DNA from: Vibrio penaeicida
Lineage (GTDB): Bacteria; Pseudomonadota; Gammaproteobacteria; Enterobacterales; Vibrionaceae
Direction: 5' to 3'
Assembly: GCF_030689305.1 (NCBI RefSeq)
Contig: NZ_JAUYVM010000017.1
Coordinates: 1 to 64,000 of the forward strand
Length of the DNA stretch: 64,000 nt
Below, one piece after another: positions 53,703-62,467 of this stretch; the stretch's first letter is position 1, and each line of letters begins with the position of its first letter. The notes under the pieces were generated by a model. It was not told the origin of the DNA and did not search any database. It saw only the letters and a list, made by a program, of their open reading frames with translations. The position numbers were made by a program, and so were the translations under genes.

Positions 53703-53951
53703 TTACGCCTGCTCTTTGTTTTTAGCGGTATCAGTATCAGAAGTTGCGTCTGTTTTCTTCTGTTCGATGTTTTGCGTCTCAAAGTCAGCGTCTTTCTTTT
53801 CAGTCGATGCTTTGTCTTCGTCGCTCATCGCTTTTTTGAAGCCTTTAACAGCACCGCCTAAGTCACCACCAATGTTACGAAGCTTCTTAGTTCCAAACAG
53901 CAATAGCACAATAACGGCTATAATAATTAGTTGAGTTACACTAATACCCAT
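53703..53951 (-). CDS. tatA: Sec-independent translocase subunit TatA
   Basis: 82 aa from ATG 53951 (GISVTQLIIIAVIVLLLFGTKKLR), with GAGGTGA upstream; a GTG three codons earlier overlaps the Shine-Dalgarno. Single span, FGTKKL hinge, amphipathic helix, Lys/Asp-rich tail. Pore-forming component. Three bases before tatB. Confidence 0.96.
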   Translation of the reverse strand: MGISVTQLIIIAVIVLLLFGTKKLRNIGGDLGGAVKGFKKAMSDEDKASTEKKDADFETQNIEQKKTDATSDTDTAKNKEQA

Positions 53952-54009
53952 TTCGCTCACCTCGGGTTAGTTTTTGTAAAAATATAATCTTTTAAAGAAA
54001 GTCTACCGC

Positions 54010-55644
54010 CTATTTACGGTAAGCACGCCAACTAAACAACCAAAATGTGACACCAACGAGGCTACTGCTTAAAGCAAATGGTTCATATTGACTATCAAGT
54101 AAGATAGCCCCGCACACAATTAAAGTTGCCCCAATCCCAAACAAAAACCTTCCGGTTCCTTGTTGGCGTTTGGATTGACGGTATCCTTGATAAAGCCTAT
54201 CCATGCGCTGATCTAAAGCCCTACCTTGCTTAAGGCTATCGTACAACAGCTCAGGCAATTCTGGCAGTTTTTCTGCCCAAAATGGCGCTTTATCTTTTAC
54301 TGCATTGATCACAGCCTGTGGACCTACTTGATTTGCCATCCAAGTTTCTAGAAATGGCTTCGCGGTTTTCCACAAATCAAGCTGAGGGTAGAGCTGACGC
54401 CCCAACCCTTCCACATAAAGAAGCGTTTTCTGCAAAAGTACCAACTGTGGTTGCACTTCCATGTTAAAACGTCGGGCGGTATTGAAAAGGTTGAGCAGTA
54501 CATGCCCAAACGAGATCTCCCCCAGTGGCTTGGCAAATATCGGTTCACACACCATGCGGATAGAAAATTCAAATTCCTGCACATTGGTGTCGGCGGGTAC
54601 CCAGCCAGAATCCACATGTAACTCAGCAACTTTACGATAATCGCGGTTGAAAAACGCCAACAGGTTTTCAGCCAAGTAGCGCTGGTCTTCCCTGTTCAAG
54701 GTGCCAACAATGCCACAATCCAAGCCAATCCACATTGGGTCGTCTGGATGTTCAGGCTTCACAAAGACATTCCCTGGGTGCATGTCTGCGTGAAAGAAGC
54801 TGTCGCGAAATACCTGAGTAAAGAAAACGCTAACAGCGCGCTCAGACAACAGGCCCATGTTCGTGCCGTTAGCGTGAAGCGCTTCTATATCAGATACCTG
54901 AATGCCATAAATCCGTTCAGATACCATCAAGGTTTCGCTGCTTAAATCCGAAATCACTTCGGGTACATACAGCTCTTTACTGCCTTCAAAGTTGCGTCTT
55001 AGCTGAATCGCATTGGCGGCTTCTCGTCTAAGGTCGAGTTCGTCCAGCAATGTTTTTTCGTATTCTCGAACCACTTCAACAGGTTTTAATCGCCTAGTTT
55101 CTGGCAATGCTTTGGCAACGATTTTCGCCATCCGATACATTAACTTCAAATCCGCGTCGATCACGGGCTTGATGTCTGGACGAATAATTTTCAGCACCAC
55201 TTCGCGTCCGCTGTCTTTCAGCTTTGCTGTATGGACTTGCGCAATCGAAGCTGAGGCAAGCGGTTTGATATCAAAATCCGTAAACCAATTATCTAGGCTG
55301 CCGCCAAGTGCTTTCTCCATTTGATCTTTCGCTAGCTGACCATCAAAAGGGGCAACTTGATCTTGCAGCAACGCCAATTGGTCAGCGATGTGAGGAGGAA
55401 AGAGGTCGCGGCGAGTCGACATCATTTGACCGAACTTAATCCAAACAGGACCTAACTCTTGCAGCGCCAAACGAATGCGATTGCCGAGATCTTTGTCTTG
55501 ATGCTTATTTTTAAGCCAAAACAGCCCCTTACGAGCAAGAAGTGGGGCACGGGTCAGGTGATGTTCGGGTAATAATTCATCCAGCCCATATTCAAGCTGA
55601 ACTTTTACAATTCGATATAGGCGGCGTAATTCAGCTGGTGTCAT
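54010..55644 (-). CDS. ubiB: Ubiquinone biosynthesis kinase-like protein UbiB
   Basis: 544 aa atypical kinase/ATPase of the ADCK family. The KxGQ motif shows as KFGQMMSTRRDLFP, the nucleotide-binding A-rich loop as ASASIAQVH, and ADMHPGN and DCGIVG are present. Two C-terminal membrane spans (about 500-540). Required for aerobic coenzyme Q synthesis. Overlaps ubiJ by four bases. Confidence 0.97.
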   Translation of the reverse strand: MTPAELRRLYRIVKVQLEYGLDELLPEHHLTRAPLLARKGLFWLKNKHQDKDLGNRIRLALQELGPVWIKFGQMMSTRRDLFPPHIADQLALLQDQVAPFDGQLAKDQMEKALGGSLDNWFTDFDIKPLASASIAQVHTAKLKDSGREVVLKIIRPDIKPVIDADLKLMYRMAKIVAKALPETRRLKPVEVVREYEKTLLDELDLRREAANAIQLRRNFEGSKELYVPEVISDLSSETLMVSERIYGIQVSDIEALHANGTNMGLLSERAVSVFFTQVFRDSFFHADMHPGNVFVKPEHPDDPMWIGLDCGIVGTLNREDQRYLAENLLAFFNRDYRKVAELHVDSGWVPADTNVQEFEFSIRMVCEPIFAKPLGEISFGHVLLNLFNTARRFNMEVQPQLVLLQKTLLYVEGLGRQLYPQLDLWKTAKPFLETWMANQVGPQAVINAVKDKAPFWAEKLPELPELLYDSLKQGRALDQRMDRLYQGYRQSKRQQGTGRFLFGIGATLIVCGAILLDSQYEPFALSSSLVGVTFWLFSWRAYRK

Positions 55645-56246
55645 GCTTTCTCCAGCAGTGCATTAAGGCGAGATTCTGTACGTGCCACAGCACTGGCAAT
55701 ATCGTCCACTTGGTCACAAAAATGTGCGACTTCAAGAGGAGGAGGCGCAATACGCCACTCTTCCGTCAAAACTTGAGCGATATGGTCTTGCTTTTTTTCG
55801 GCATTTTTTTTGACCCACTCAACGCTTTGCTTCGCGCCAGAGACAAAAGTATGGGCAATCACATCCCCTGTTACACGAGAAAGCCACTCTTCGAGATCAG
55901 GTTTGGCATCCGTTAATAATTGAGAGAACTTTTGTGCCAGTTGAATATCGCCTTCCAGCACCAGTTTGTCTTGTTTGATCAGTTGCGTAATATTCGCCTG
56001 TTCACGTAACTCGGGCAAAACGCTTAGGCTCAAAGACAGATAACAGTCTGCCTCCCCTTCAAAATGTGCCAGCACATCGATCTGCTGGCTAAAAATAAAG
56101 GTGAGGGTTTTGTTGATTTCTTTTACGTGAACCTGAATCACCTGCCCTTTCAGACGGGTCATGCGTTTCACTAAGGCAGGGTCATCCTGAATCAGGGTAT
56201 TAAGCGTGGTTTCCACCACAGCGGTGACCAAAGGTTCAAATGGCAT
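55641..56246 (-). CDS. ubiJ: Ubiquinone biosynthesis accessory factor UbiJ
   Basis: 201 aa from ATG 56246 with GAGGT upstream. SCP2 lipid-binding domain in the N-terminal two-thirds, then a C-terminal helix with coiled-coil character. Binds CoQ intermediates and scaffolds the Ubi complex with UbiK. Sits between ubiE (7-base gap) and ubiB (ATGA overlap). Confidence 0.93.
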   Translation of the reverse strand: MPFEPLVTAVVETTLNTLIQDDPALVKRMTRLKGQVIQVHVKEINKTLTFIFSQQIDVLAHFEGEADCYLSLSLSVLPELREQANITQLIKQDKLVLEGDIQLAQKFSQLLTDAKPDLEEWLSRVTGDVIAHTFVSGAKQSVEWVKKNAEKKQDHIAQVLTEEWRIAPPPLEVAHFCDQVDDIASAVARTESRLNALLEKA

Positions 56247-56253
56247 AGTAACC

Positions 56254-57039
56254 TCAGTATTTAAAGCCACGGTGTAATGCAACAATACCGCCTGTTAAAT
56301 TGTAGTATTTGGTTTGCTCAAAGCCGGCTTCGTCCATCATGCCTTTCAGTGTTTCTTGGTCTGGGTGCATTCGGATGGATTCCGCCAAATAGCGATAACT
56401 TTCAGCATCGTTGGCAATCAACTCGCCCATTTTAGGCAATAAATGAAACGAATAAGCGTCGTAGACTTTAGAAAGCGGCTCGAATACAGGTTTAGAAAAC
56501 TCCAGAACCAGCAGACGACCACCAGGCTTAAGCACGCGATACATTGAACGAAGCGCTTTTTCTTTATCCGTTACATTCCGCAAACAGAAACTGATGGTAA
56601 TACAATCGAAGTGATTGTCTGGGAAAGGCAGTTCTTCCGCATTGGCTTGAACATAATTAACGTTACCTACGATGCCTTTATCGCGCAGTTTATCGCGACC
56701 AACATTCAGCATGGAATTGTTAATATCGGCAAGGATCACGTTCCCTTTTTCACCGACAATACGAGAAAATTTCGCCGTCAGATCGCCCGTACCACCACCC
56801 AAGTCGAGAACACGCTGACCAGGGCGTACGCCACTGCAGTCAATCGTGAAACGTTTCCACAACCGATGAATACCACCAGACATCAAATCATTCATGATGT
56901 CGTATTTCGCTGCAACCGAGTGGAATACTTCGGCCACTTTCTCCACTTTTTCTTCCTTGGCTACGGTTGTGAAGCCAAAATGTGTTGTGTCGTCAACGGG
57001 TGAAGCAGGGGTATTCTGAACGTTTGTTTCTGTCATCAT
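56254..57039 (-). CDS. ubiE: Ubiquinone/menaquinone C-methyltransferase UbiE
   Basis: 261 aa SAM methyltransferase. Motif I VLDLGGGTGDLTAKF, COQ5 signatures YDIMNDLMSGGIHRLWK and RVLKPGGRLLVLEFSKP. C-methylates both CoQ and menaquinone precursors. rmuC-ubiE-ubiJ-ubiB-tatABC is the E. coli order. Confidence 0.98.
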   Translation of the reverse strand: MMTETNVQNTPASPVDDTTHFGFTTVAKEEKVEKVAEVFHSVAAKYDIMNDLMSGGIHRLWKRFTIDCSGVRPGQRVLDLGGGTGDLTAKFSRIVGEKGNVILADINNSMLNVGRDKLRDKGIVGNVNYVQANAEELPFPDNHFDCITISFCLRNVTDKEKALRSMYRVLKPGGRLLVLEFSKPVFEPLSKVYDAYSFHLLPKMGELIANDAESYRYLAESIRMHPDQETLKGMMDEAGFEQTKYYNLTGGIVALHRGFKY

Positions 57040-57076
57040 TTTTCCTCGTAAACAATCCCTTGGGCATTGCGAGCGC

Positions 57077-58579
57077 TTAGTCTACTTTATCCTCAAGCGG
57101 TTGTCTTTCCACTAAAGTGTCATTTTGCGCTATTTCCAATAGGGTATCTGGAATACTACGTTTAACTTCGACCCCAAGATCTTTGAAACTCTCCGCTTGC
57201 CGCACAACATTGCCTCTTCCGGTAGCCAATTTGTTCATGGCTCCCTGAAAATTCTGATTGGCTTTATCCAGTGCTCCGCCCAAACTCTCCATGTCTGTTA
57301 GGAATAGTCTGAGCTTGTCGTACAGCTTGGCCGCTCGCTCAGCAATGATTTGCGCGTTTTGATTTTGCCTGTCATTACGCCACAAATTGTCGATGGTTCG
57401 CAGAGCCACCAGCAAGGTGGTTGGGCTCACTATGATGATGTTGTGCCTCATGGCATCTTTCACCAAGCTTGGGTCGGCTTGAATGGCAACCTGAAATGCG
57501 GGTTCAACTGGCACGAACATCAGCACGTAATCCAAGCTCTGAATGCCTTTGAGTTTCTGGTAATCTTTTTGACTGAGCCCTTTTATGTGCGCACGCAACG
57601 CGAGTAGGTGCTCACTTAATGCTGCATCGCGTTCAGAATCGGTGTCGGCGTGAAAATAGCGCTCGTAGGCAACTAACGCCATTTTGGAATCCACAACCAC
57701 TTGCTTGTCGTGGGGTAAGTGAACAATCACATCGGGCTGATAACGCTTGCCGGCTTCGTCTTGCAAACTGACTTGAGTTTGGTATTCGTGCCCTTCACGA
57801 AGACCAGATTCCGCCAACACACGAGCCAGCACAACTTCGCCCCAATTCCCTTGCTGCTTGTTGTCCCCTTTCAGCGCTTGGGTCAAATTCAGGGCTTCTT
57901 GTGCCATTTGCTCATTGAGCTTTTGTAAGTTACGAAGTTCGTGTACCAAAGTATGGCGCTCTTTAGCTTCATGCCCAAAGCTGTCCGACACTTGTTTTTT
58001 AAACCCTTCAATCTGATCTTTGAGTGGGTTGAGCAACCCTTCTAAACTTTGGCGATTTTGTTGGTCAACTTTAGCAGTTTTATTTTCAAACAGTTGATTG
58101 GCTAAGTGTTCAAATTGTTGTTTGAGGCGCTGCTCTGCGTTCTCCAGCAACGCTAACTTTTCCTCACTGGCTTGCTGGGCTTGATGATGGCGTGCATCCT
58201 GTTCACGCTGGCTGGCTTGCGCTTCTGCCAGTTCACGTCGGAGTTGGTCGACGGTTGTAGCCAGTGCTTGTTTCTCTTGGCGAAGTGAATCTAGTTGCCT
58301 CAGTTTTTCCATCGCGACCAACATTTTTCCATGAGTCTGTTTTAACTCAAAGGCAGATTGGTCTCGGGCATTATCAAGCTCATCAAGATCTTGCTGTGCA
58401 GAAGCAAGTTGCTCGGCGGTTTTTTGGTGGAGTTGTTTCTCTGTCTCCAGTTCTTGCTCTTGGCGCTGGAGTTCCAAGCGCATTTTTTGTTTCACCCACC
58501 AGCCTGAAATGATCATTCCAGTGACAAAAATGCCAAAAGCGCTTAAAAGAAGCTGCTGATTCTCCACTATCCACTGCAT
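57077..58579 (-). CDS. rmuC: DNA recombination protein RmuC
   Basis: 500 aa. N-terminal span (about 10-27), a long coiled coil (30-240, Gln-rich) and a restriction-endonuclease-like RmuC domain (about 240-450: QGNWGEVVL, PDVIVHLP, VVDSKM). Limits inversions at short inverted repeats in E. coli. First gene of this operon block. Confidence 0.95.
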   Translation of the reverse strand: MQWIVENQQLLLSAFGIFVTGMIISGWWVKQKMRLELQRQEQELETEKQLHQKTAEQLASAQQDLDELDNARDQSAFELKQTHGKMLVAMEKLRQLDSLRQEKQALATTVDQLRRELAEAQASQREQDARHHQAQQASEEKLALLENAEQRLKQQFEHLANQLFENKTAKVDQQNRQSLEGLLNPLKDQIEGFKKQVSDSFGHEAKERHTLVHELRNLQKLNEQMAQEALNLTQALKGDNKQQGNWGEVVLARVLAESGLREGHEYQTQVSLQDEAGKRYQPDVIVHLPHDKQVVVDSKMALVAYERYFHADTDSERDAALSEHLLALRAHIKGLSQKDYQKLKGIQSLDYVLMFVPVEPAFQVAIQADPSLVKDAMRHNIIIVSPTTLLVALRTIDNLWRNDRQNQNAQIIAERAAKLYDKLRLFLTDMESLGGALDKANQNFQGAMNKLATGRGNVVRQAESFKDLGVEVKRSIPDTLLEIAQNDTLVERQPLEDKVD

Positions 58580-58696
58580 AATGTTTGCCTAAGTTTTTGA
58601 CTTAACTCTTTGATAGTATTTTTACACTGGATAAATGTCCAGTTTTTGGCTTCAGTCCAATCCATTTTCGCGCCCAGAAGTAAGGAAAAATGAAGA

Positions 58697-59599
58697 ATGA
58701 AAAATGAGCGACAGGCGTTGATTTATGGCATAAGTGCCGTGCTTTTATGGTCTACGGTTGCCACCGCATTCAAATTGACGCTGGCGGAATTTACCCCAAT
58801 CCAGATGCTTACTGTGGCCAGTTTGGTTTCTGCGATGGCGTTGTTTGTGATTTGCGGTGTTCAGGGGAAACTCAGCCAATTAAAAAGTACATTTGCCGCT
58901 AACCCTTGGTTTTATTTGTTGCTTGGGCTCATCAACCCACTCTTCTACTATTTGATTCTTTTCAAAGCTTACGACTTGTTACCGGCTTCACAGGCTCAGC
59001 CCCTCAATTACAGCTGGGCAATCACACTGACATTAATGGCGGCGGTGTTTTTAGGGCAAAAGATTCGTAAGCAAGACTGGGCGGCATGCCTACTTGGTTA
59101 TGCTGGCGTTGTCGTCATTGCAACCAAAGGTAATGTGCTAGCGCTGGAATTTGAAAACCCATTGGGCGTTGGATTAGCTCTGATTTCCACTGTTTTATGG
59201 GCAGGGTATTGGATATTAAACACCAAAAACAAAGCCGATCCTGTTTTAGGTGTATTACTTGGTTTTCTCGTCGCGTTGCCGTTTGCTTTTGCCATCAGTT
59301 TTTATGAAGGAGCCAGTTGGGAGCACATTAGCCTGAAAGGCTGGGTGGCCGTAACGTATGTCGGGCTCTTTGAGATGGGTGTAACATTTGTTTTATGGCT
59401 GAGCGCACTTAAGGCAACGGAAAATACCGCACGAATCAGCAACCTCATTTTCACGTCACCGTTTATTTCGCTTATGTTGCTCGCAACCATTATTGGCGAA
59501 GAGATTCACCCTTCTACCTTCATTGGATTGGTGATGATCGTCGTTGGCTTACTCATTCAGCAAATCAAGCGTAAACCTAAAGCGAGCACAGAAGCCTAA
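58697..59599 (+). CDS. EamA-type DMT superfamily transporter
   Basis: 300 aa with ten membrane helices in two EamA repeats (about 8-140 and 150-290). AAGGA lies upstream of the ATG. Substrate unknown; related proteins export amino acids or metabolites. No neighbouring gene points to a substrate. Followed by a terminator. Confidence 0.88.
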   Translation: MKNERQALIYGISAVLLWSTVATAFKLTLAEFTPIQMLTVASLVSAMALFVICGVQGKLSQLKSTFAANPWFYLLLGLINPLFYYLILFKAYDLLPASQAQPLNYSWAITLTLMAAVFLGQKIRKQDWAACLLGYAGVVVIATKGNVLALEFENPLGVGLALISTVLWAGYWILNTKNKADPVLGVLLGFLVALPFAFAISFYEGASWEHISLKGWVAVTYVGLFEMGVTFVLWLSALKATENTARISNLIFTSPFISLMLLATIIGEEIHPSTFIGLVMIVVGLLIQQIKRKPKASTEA

Positions 59600-59606
59600 A
59601 TATAAA

Positions 59607-59635
59607 ACGGCACCTCATCGGTGCCGTCAGTTTTG
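59607..59635 (+). terminator. Intrinsic terminator after the EamA gene
   Basis: ACGGCACC-tcatc-GGTGCCGT, then CAGTTTTGG. The T run is weak. Confidence 0.65.
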
Positions 59636-59658
59636 GAATTAAACCTGCTTAACTCACT

Positions 59659-60009
59659 TTATTCGTCGTCGATTGCGATCAACTCTTCCGATTCTTCTTC
59701 ACTCTGTTTACCTATCGTATGAAGCGTATGGAAAGTACGTCGACCATAAGAAATTTTGTGATATTTTAACCACACATTTTCAAGCTTTGTCTTGGCTTTG
59801 CCGGGGTTTTCCAGCACTTTAAGAAAGTGTTTTTCTTCGCTGTTTTCAGGTTCTAACTCACCATGTTGTAACGCATTTAGCGTATCACCGTAGGTGGTGA
59901 GAAGATCGCACTCCATAAGAGTGAAGTCGCCGGATTTTCCAAATCCACGTGGAAACTTCTTATTATCGAAAAAACGTTTTTGTCCAACACGAACTTCGAT
60001 GTCTGACAT
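59659..60009 (-). CDS. maoP: Macrodomain Ori organisation protein MaoP (YifE)
   Basis: 116 aa, DUF413. Conserved features RFFDNKKFPRGF, GDFT, and RTFHTLHT shared with E. coli YifE/MaoP. MaoP with the site maoS constrains the Ori macrodomain in E. coli. The divergent hdfR neighbour is conserved too. C-terminal acidic tail (EEESEELIAIDDE). The 213-bp gap to hdfR may hold a maoS-like site, which I cannot point to. Confidence 0.92.
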   Translation of the reverse strand: MSDIEVRVGQKRFFDNKKFPRGFGKSGDFTLMECDLLTTYGDTLNALQHGELEPENSEEKHFLKVLENPGKAKTKLENVWLKYHKISYGRRTFHTLHTIGKQSEEESEELIAIDDE

Positions 60010-60222
60010 AGTTGCCTCAAATATTGATACAAATAAAAAGGTGTCGTATGAGGTGAAAATTAGGACGTAAACTGAAAAAAGAAAAACAAATTATTTTTAT
60101 CGTAAACACAAAAATCTATTATTGATTTGTGAGTCCCATAGATCTAAAAATGCATAAACAAAACGGCGATTCCAATGAGCGTTAATTGGGTATCAAAACG
60201 GCTAAGCCACTCTGGATAAATT

Positions 60223-61110
60223 ATGGATGTAAAAGTATTCCGTACGTTTCTCGAAGTTGCCCGAGTTCGTCACTTTGGACGAGCTTCAGAAAACCTCTAT
60301 ATCACGCAAGCTGCAGTCAGTGCTCGGATCAAGCAGTTAGAAAGCTATTTCGATACCAGCTTATTCATTCGCGATCGGAACAGCATTAAGCTTACCAGTG
60401 CCGGAGAGAAGTTGATTTCCTACGCGGAAATCATGGTAAACACGCTTCAGCAGGCCAAAACAGAACTCTCTTTAGCAGAAGATAAATCAATCCAATTAAC
60501 TTTGGCTGGCACGCCCAACATCTGGGATGCGTATTTGCAGAACTGTTTGAGTGTTATCGCAGACACGTTTAGCGGCTATGCCTTTCAAGCAGAAGCATTA
60601 GCAAGAGAAAACCTTAACCGGCGCTTATTGGAAAAAACGCTTGATATGGCGTTTGCCTTTGACCCCCTCAAATCAGACGAACTGGCTTGTAAGAAAGTGG
60701 CTGACTTGGTTCTGCTTTTGGTTTCGACGGAAAAAACCGATGCTCATGGCGCTTTAAACAACCGCTACGTGTACGTCGACTGGGGGACTCGATTTGCTTC
60801 GGAACACGCCGATCGGCACCGTAAGCTTGCTCCACCATTACTTAGAACGTCCACTGCTCGTATTGCTCTGGATTTTATCTTGGATAAAGGTGGCGCTGCC
60901 TATTTGCCTGCTTCGATTGTTGAACCCTTCGTAGCTTCTGGTCAGCTTCATCAAATCAAAGACATAGAGCCGTGGTATAGACCTATTTACCTGAGTTATC
61001 GCAAGGACACGTCGGCCATTGAAGCGGTGCAGCGTATCGAAGGCATGGTAAAAGACATCGACCCACTCACCGCATTCAGCCTGCAACAAGCAGGGGAAAT
61101 GGGCGTTTAG
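60223..61110 (+). CDS. hdfR: LysR-type regulator HdfR
   Basis: 295 aa. LysR helix-turn-helix at 1-60 (VKVFRTFLEVARVRHFGRASENLYITQAAVSARI) and a periplasmic-binding-like effector domain. E. coli HdfR represses flhDC; targets in Vibrio are not known. Divergent from maoP. Its stop codon lies in a 7-bp tandem repeat. Confidence 0.92.
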   Translation: MDVKVFRTFLEVARVRHFGRASENLYITQAAVSARIKQLESYFDTSLFIRDRNSIKLTSAGEKLISYAEIMVNTLQQAKTELSLAEDKSIQLTLAGTPNIWDAYLQNCLSVIADTFSGYAFQAEALARENLNRRLLEKTLDMAFAFDPLKSDELACKKVADLVLLLVSTEKTDAHGALNNRYVYVDWGTRFASEHADRHRKLAPPLLRTSTARIALDFILDKGGAAYLPASIVEPFVASGQLHQIKDIEPWYRPIYLSYRKDTSAIEAVQRIEGMVKDIDPLTAFSLQQAGEMGV

Positions 61111-61126
61111 CTTTTAGCTTTTAGCT
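61106..61126 (+). repeat. Three 7-bp repeats over the hdfR stop codon
   Basis: TTTAGCT three times in a row (61106, 61113, 61120). The TAG stop is at 61108-61110. Confidence 0.8.
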
Positions 61127-61170
61127 TCCAGTCGTCCAGCAACCTTCAGCAATATGCCCTATCTAACATA

Positions 61171-61203
61171 AAAAAGGAGCGCCTCATTAGGCGCTCCTTT
61201 TAG
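61171..61203 (+). terminator. Bidirectional terminator, hdfR / aminotransferase
   Basis: AAAAGGAGCGCC-tcatta-GGCGCTCCTTTT between convergent genes. Confidence 0.92.
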
Positions 61204-61228
61204 ACTCATTGCTCTTTAGCCAGACATT

Positions 61229-62458
61229 TTATTTTTTATAATGTTCGTACACCTTGTTAAAGGCGGCGTAGAAGGCTTCCATCAAATGTTCGTCGTACAC
61301 TGGGTGCGTGTGAAATACCAACGTAGTTTCACCGAGCGTTTTTGCCATCGGGCAATCCGCTTGCCATTCTTCTAATGAAGGTGACCCCTCCATATTGGCA
61401 AACGCTTGCTCTTTATAGATCTCTGGCCAAGGAACAGGGTAAGCAGGTACCCCTTCAGCAGCCATCGCATTCGCAAACGTTTTGATGTCGCAATCCAGCA
61501 GAGACATATCCAAAATGTACGGTGCCCACCAGTAAGAGTTCACTCTTTTTTCATCGTCAATAGGCAGGTGTGACACTAAAGGATGCTCTTCCAACAAAGC
61601 AGTCAAACGCTTACCATTCTTGATGCGCTGTTCTAAATTGCCACTGTTAAACTTCGCTAATTCTTTGATACCAATCGCCGACTGAATCTCAGTCATTCTG
61701 AAGTTGAAACCCAATCTCACGTGAATGTAGGGTAGCTTCTGCTCCAATTCAAACAAGTGCAGTCGCTTTTCAACATCAAAGCCGTGATCTCGGAACGAAC
61801 GACATTTCCACGCTAGATCTTCAGAACCGACAAAAATCGCACCGCCTTCACCACCAGTGGTAATGTGCTTGCTTTGACAGAAACTAAAACACCCTGCATC
61901 ACTCACGGTACCCAATAACTGACCATCGTATTGCGACCCTAGTGCCTGCGCACAGTCTTCTATCACCAACAAGTTATGAGCTTTTGCAATGGCATTGATA
62001 GCGTCCATATCGCTGGGTACACCAAAAGTATGGACAACAAGAATGGCTTTGGTTTTTGGCGTAATATGACGCTCTAGCTTACTGGCATCCAATGTGTGGC
62101 TTTCGTCCACATCGGCAAAAACAGGTTTAGCACCGGCTTGCATGATGGAAAAAGCAGAGGCAATAAACGTGTATGGCTGACAGATAATTTCGTCACCGTC
62201 ACTGATACCTAAAGAGGTGAATGCCGTTTGCAAAGCCGACGTGCCATTGGTGGTCGTAATCACATGACCATCACCAAGGTAAGACTCAAGATCGGCCTCA
62301 AACTGGCGACCTCGGTTTCCCGTCCAGTAGTTAATTTCTCCAGTTTCTAAAATGTTCTCAATATCTCCCAGTACCGATTTATCCAAACTCGGCCACGCTG
62401 GAAGCGGCTCAGAAACAATCGGCTCACCACCTAATAGTGCTAAGGTTTTATTACTCAT
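61229..62458 (-). CDS. DegT/DnrJ/EryC1/StrS-family PLP aminotransferase
   Basis: 409 aa. The PLP-binding segment is VIEDCAQALGS (near 173) and the Schiff-base lysine lies in SKHITTGGEGG (near 197). The N-terminal LALLGGEP and WPSLD resemble the scyllo-inosose / aminocyclitol (StsC) and AHBA-synthase branch more than LPS aminosugar enzymes. Transaminates a keto-sugar or keto-cyclitol with Glu or Gln; substrate inferred only. Nine bases after the FAD oxidoreductase, so same operon. Confidence 0.88.
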   Translation of the reverse strand: MSNKTLALLGGEPIVSEPLPAWPSLDKSVLGDIENILETGEINYWTGNRGRQFEADLESYLGDGHVITTTNGTSALQTAFTSLGISDGDEIICQPYTFIASAFSIMQAGAKPVFADVDESHTLDASKLERHITPKTKAILVVHTFGVPSDMDAINAIAKAHNLLVIEDCAQALGSQYDGQLLGTVSDAGCFSFCQSKHITTGGEGGAIFVGSEDLAWKCRSFRDHGFDVEKRLHLFELEQKLPYIHVRLGFNFRMTEIQSAIGIKELAKFNSGNLEQRIKNGKRLTALLEEHPLVSHLPIDDEKRVNSYWWAPYILDMSLLDCDIKTFANAMAAEGVPAYPVPWPEIYKEQAFANMEGSPSLEEWQADCPMAKTLGETTLVFHTHPVYDEHLMEAFYAAFNKVYEHYKK

Positions 62459-62467
62459 TTTCTATTC

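Noticed and set aside
60010..60222. maoS site in the maoP-hdfR gap
   Set aside because: A site is expected near maoP from E. coli, but I do not recall the sequence well enough to mark it.
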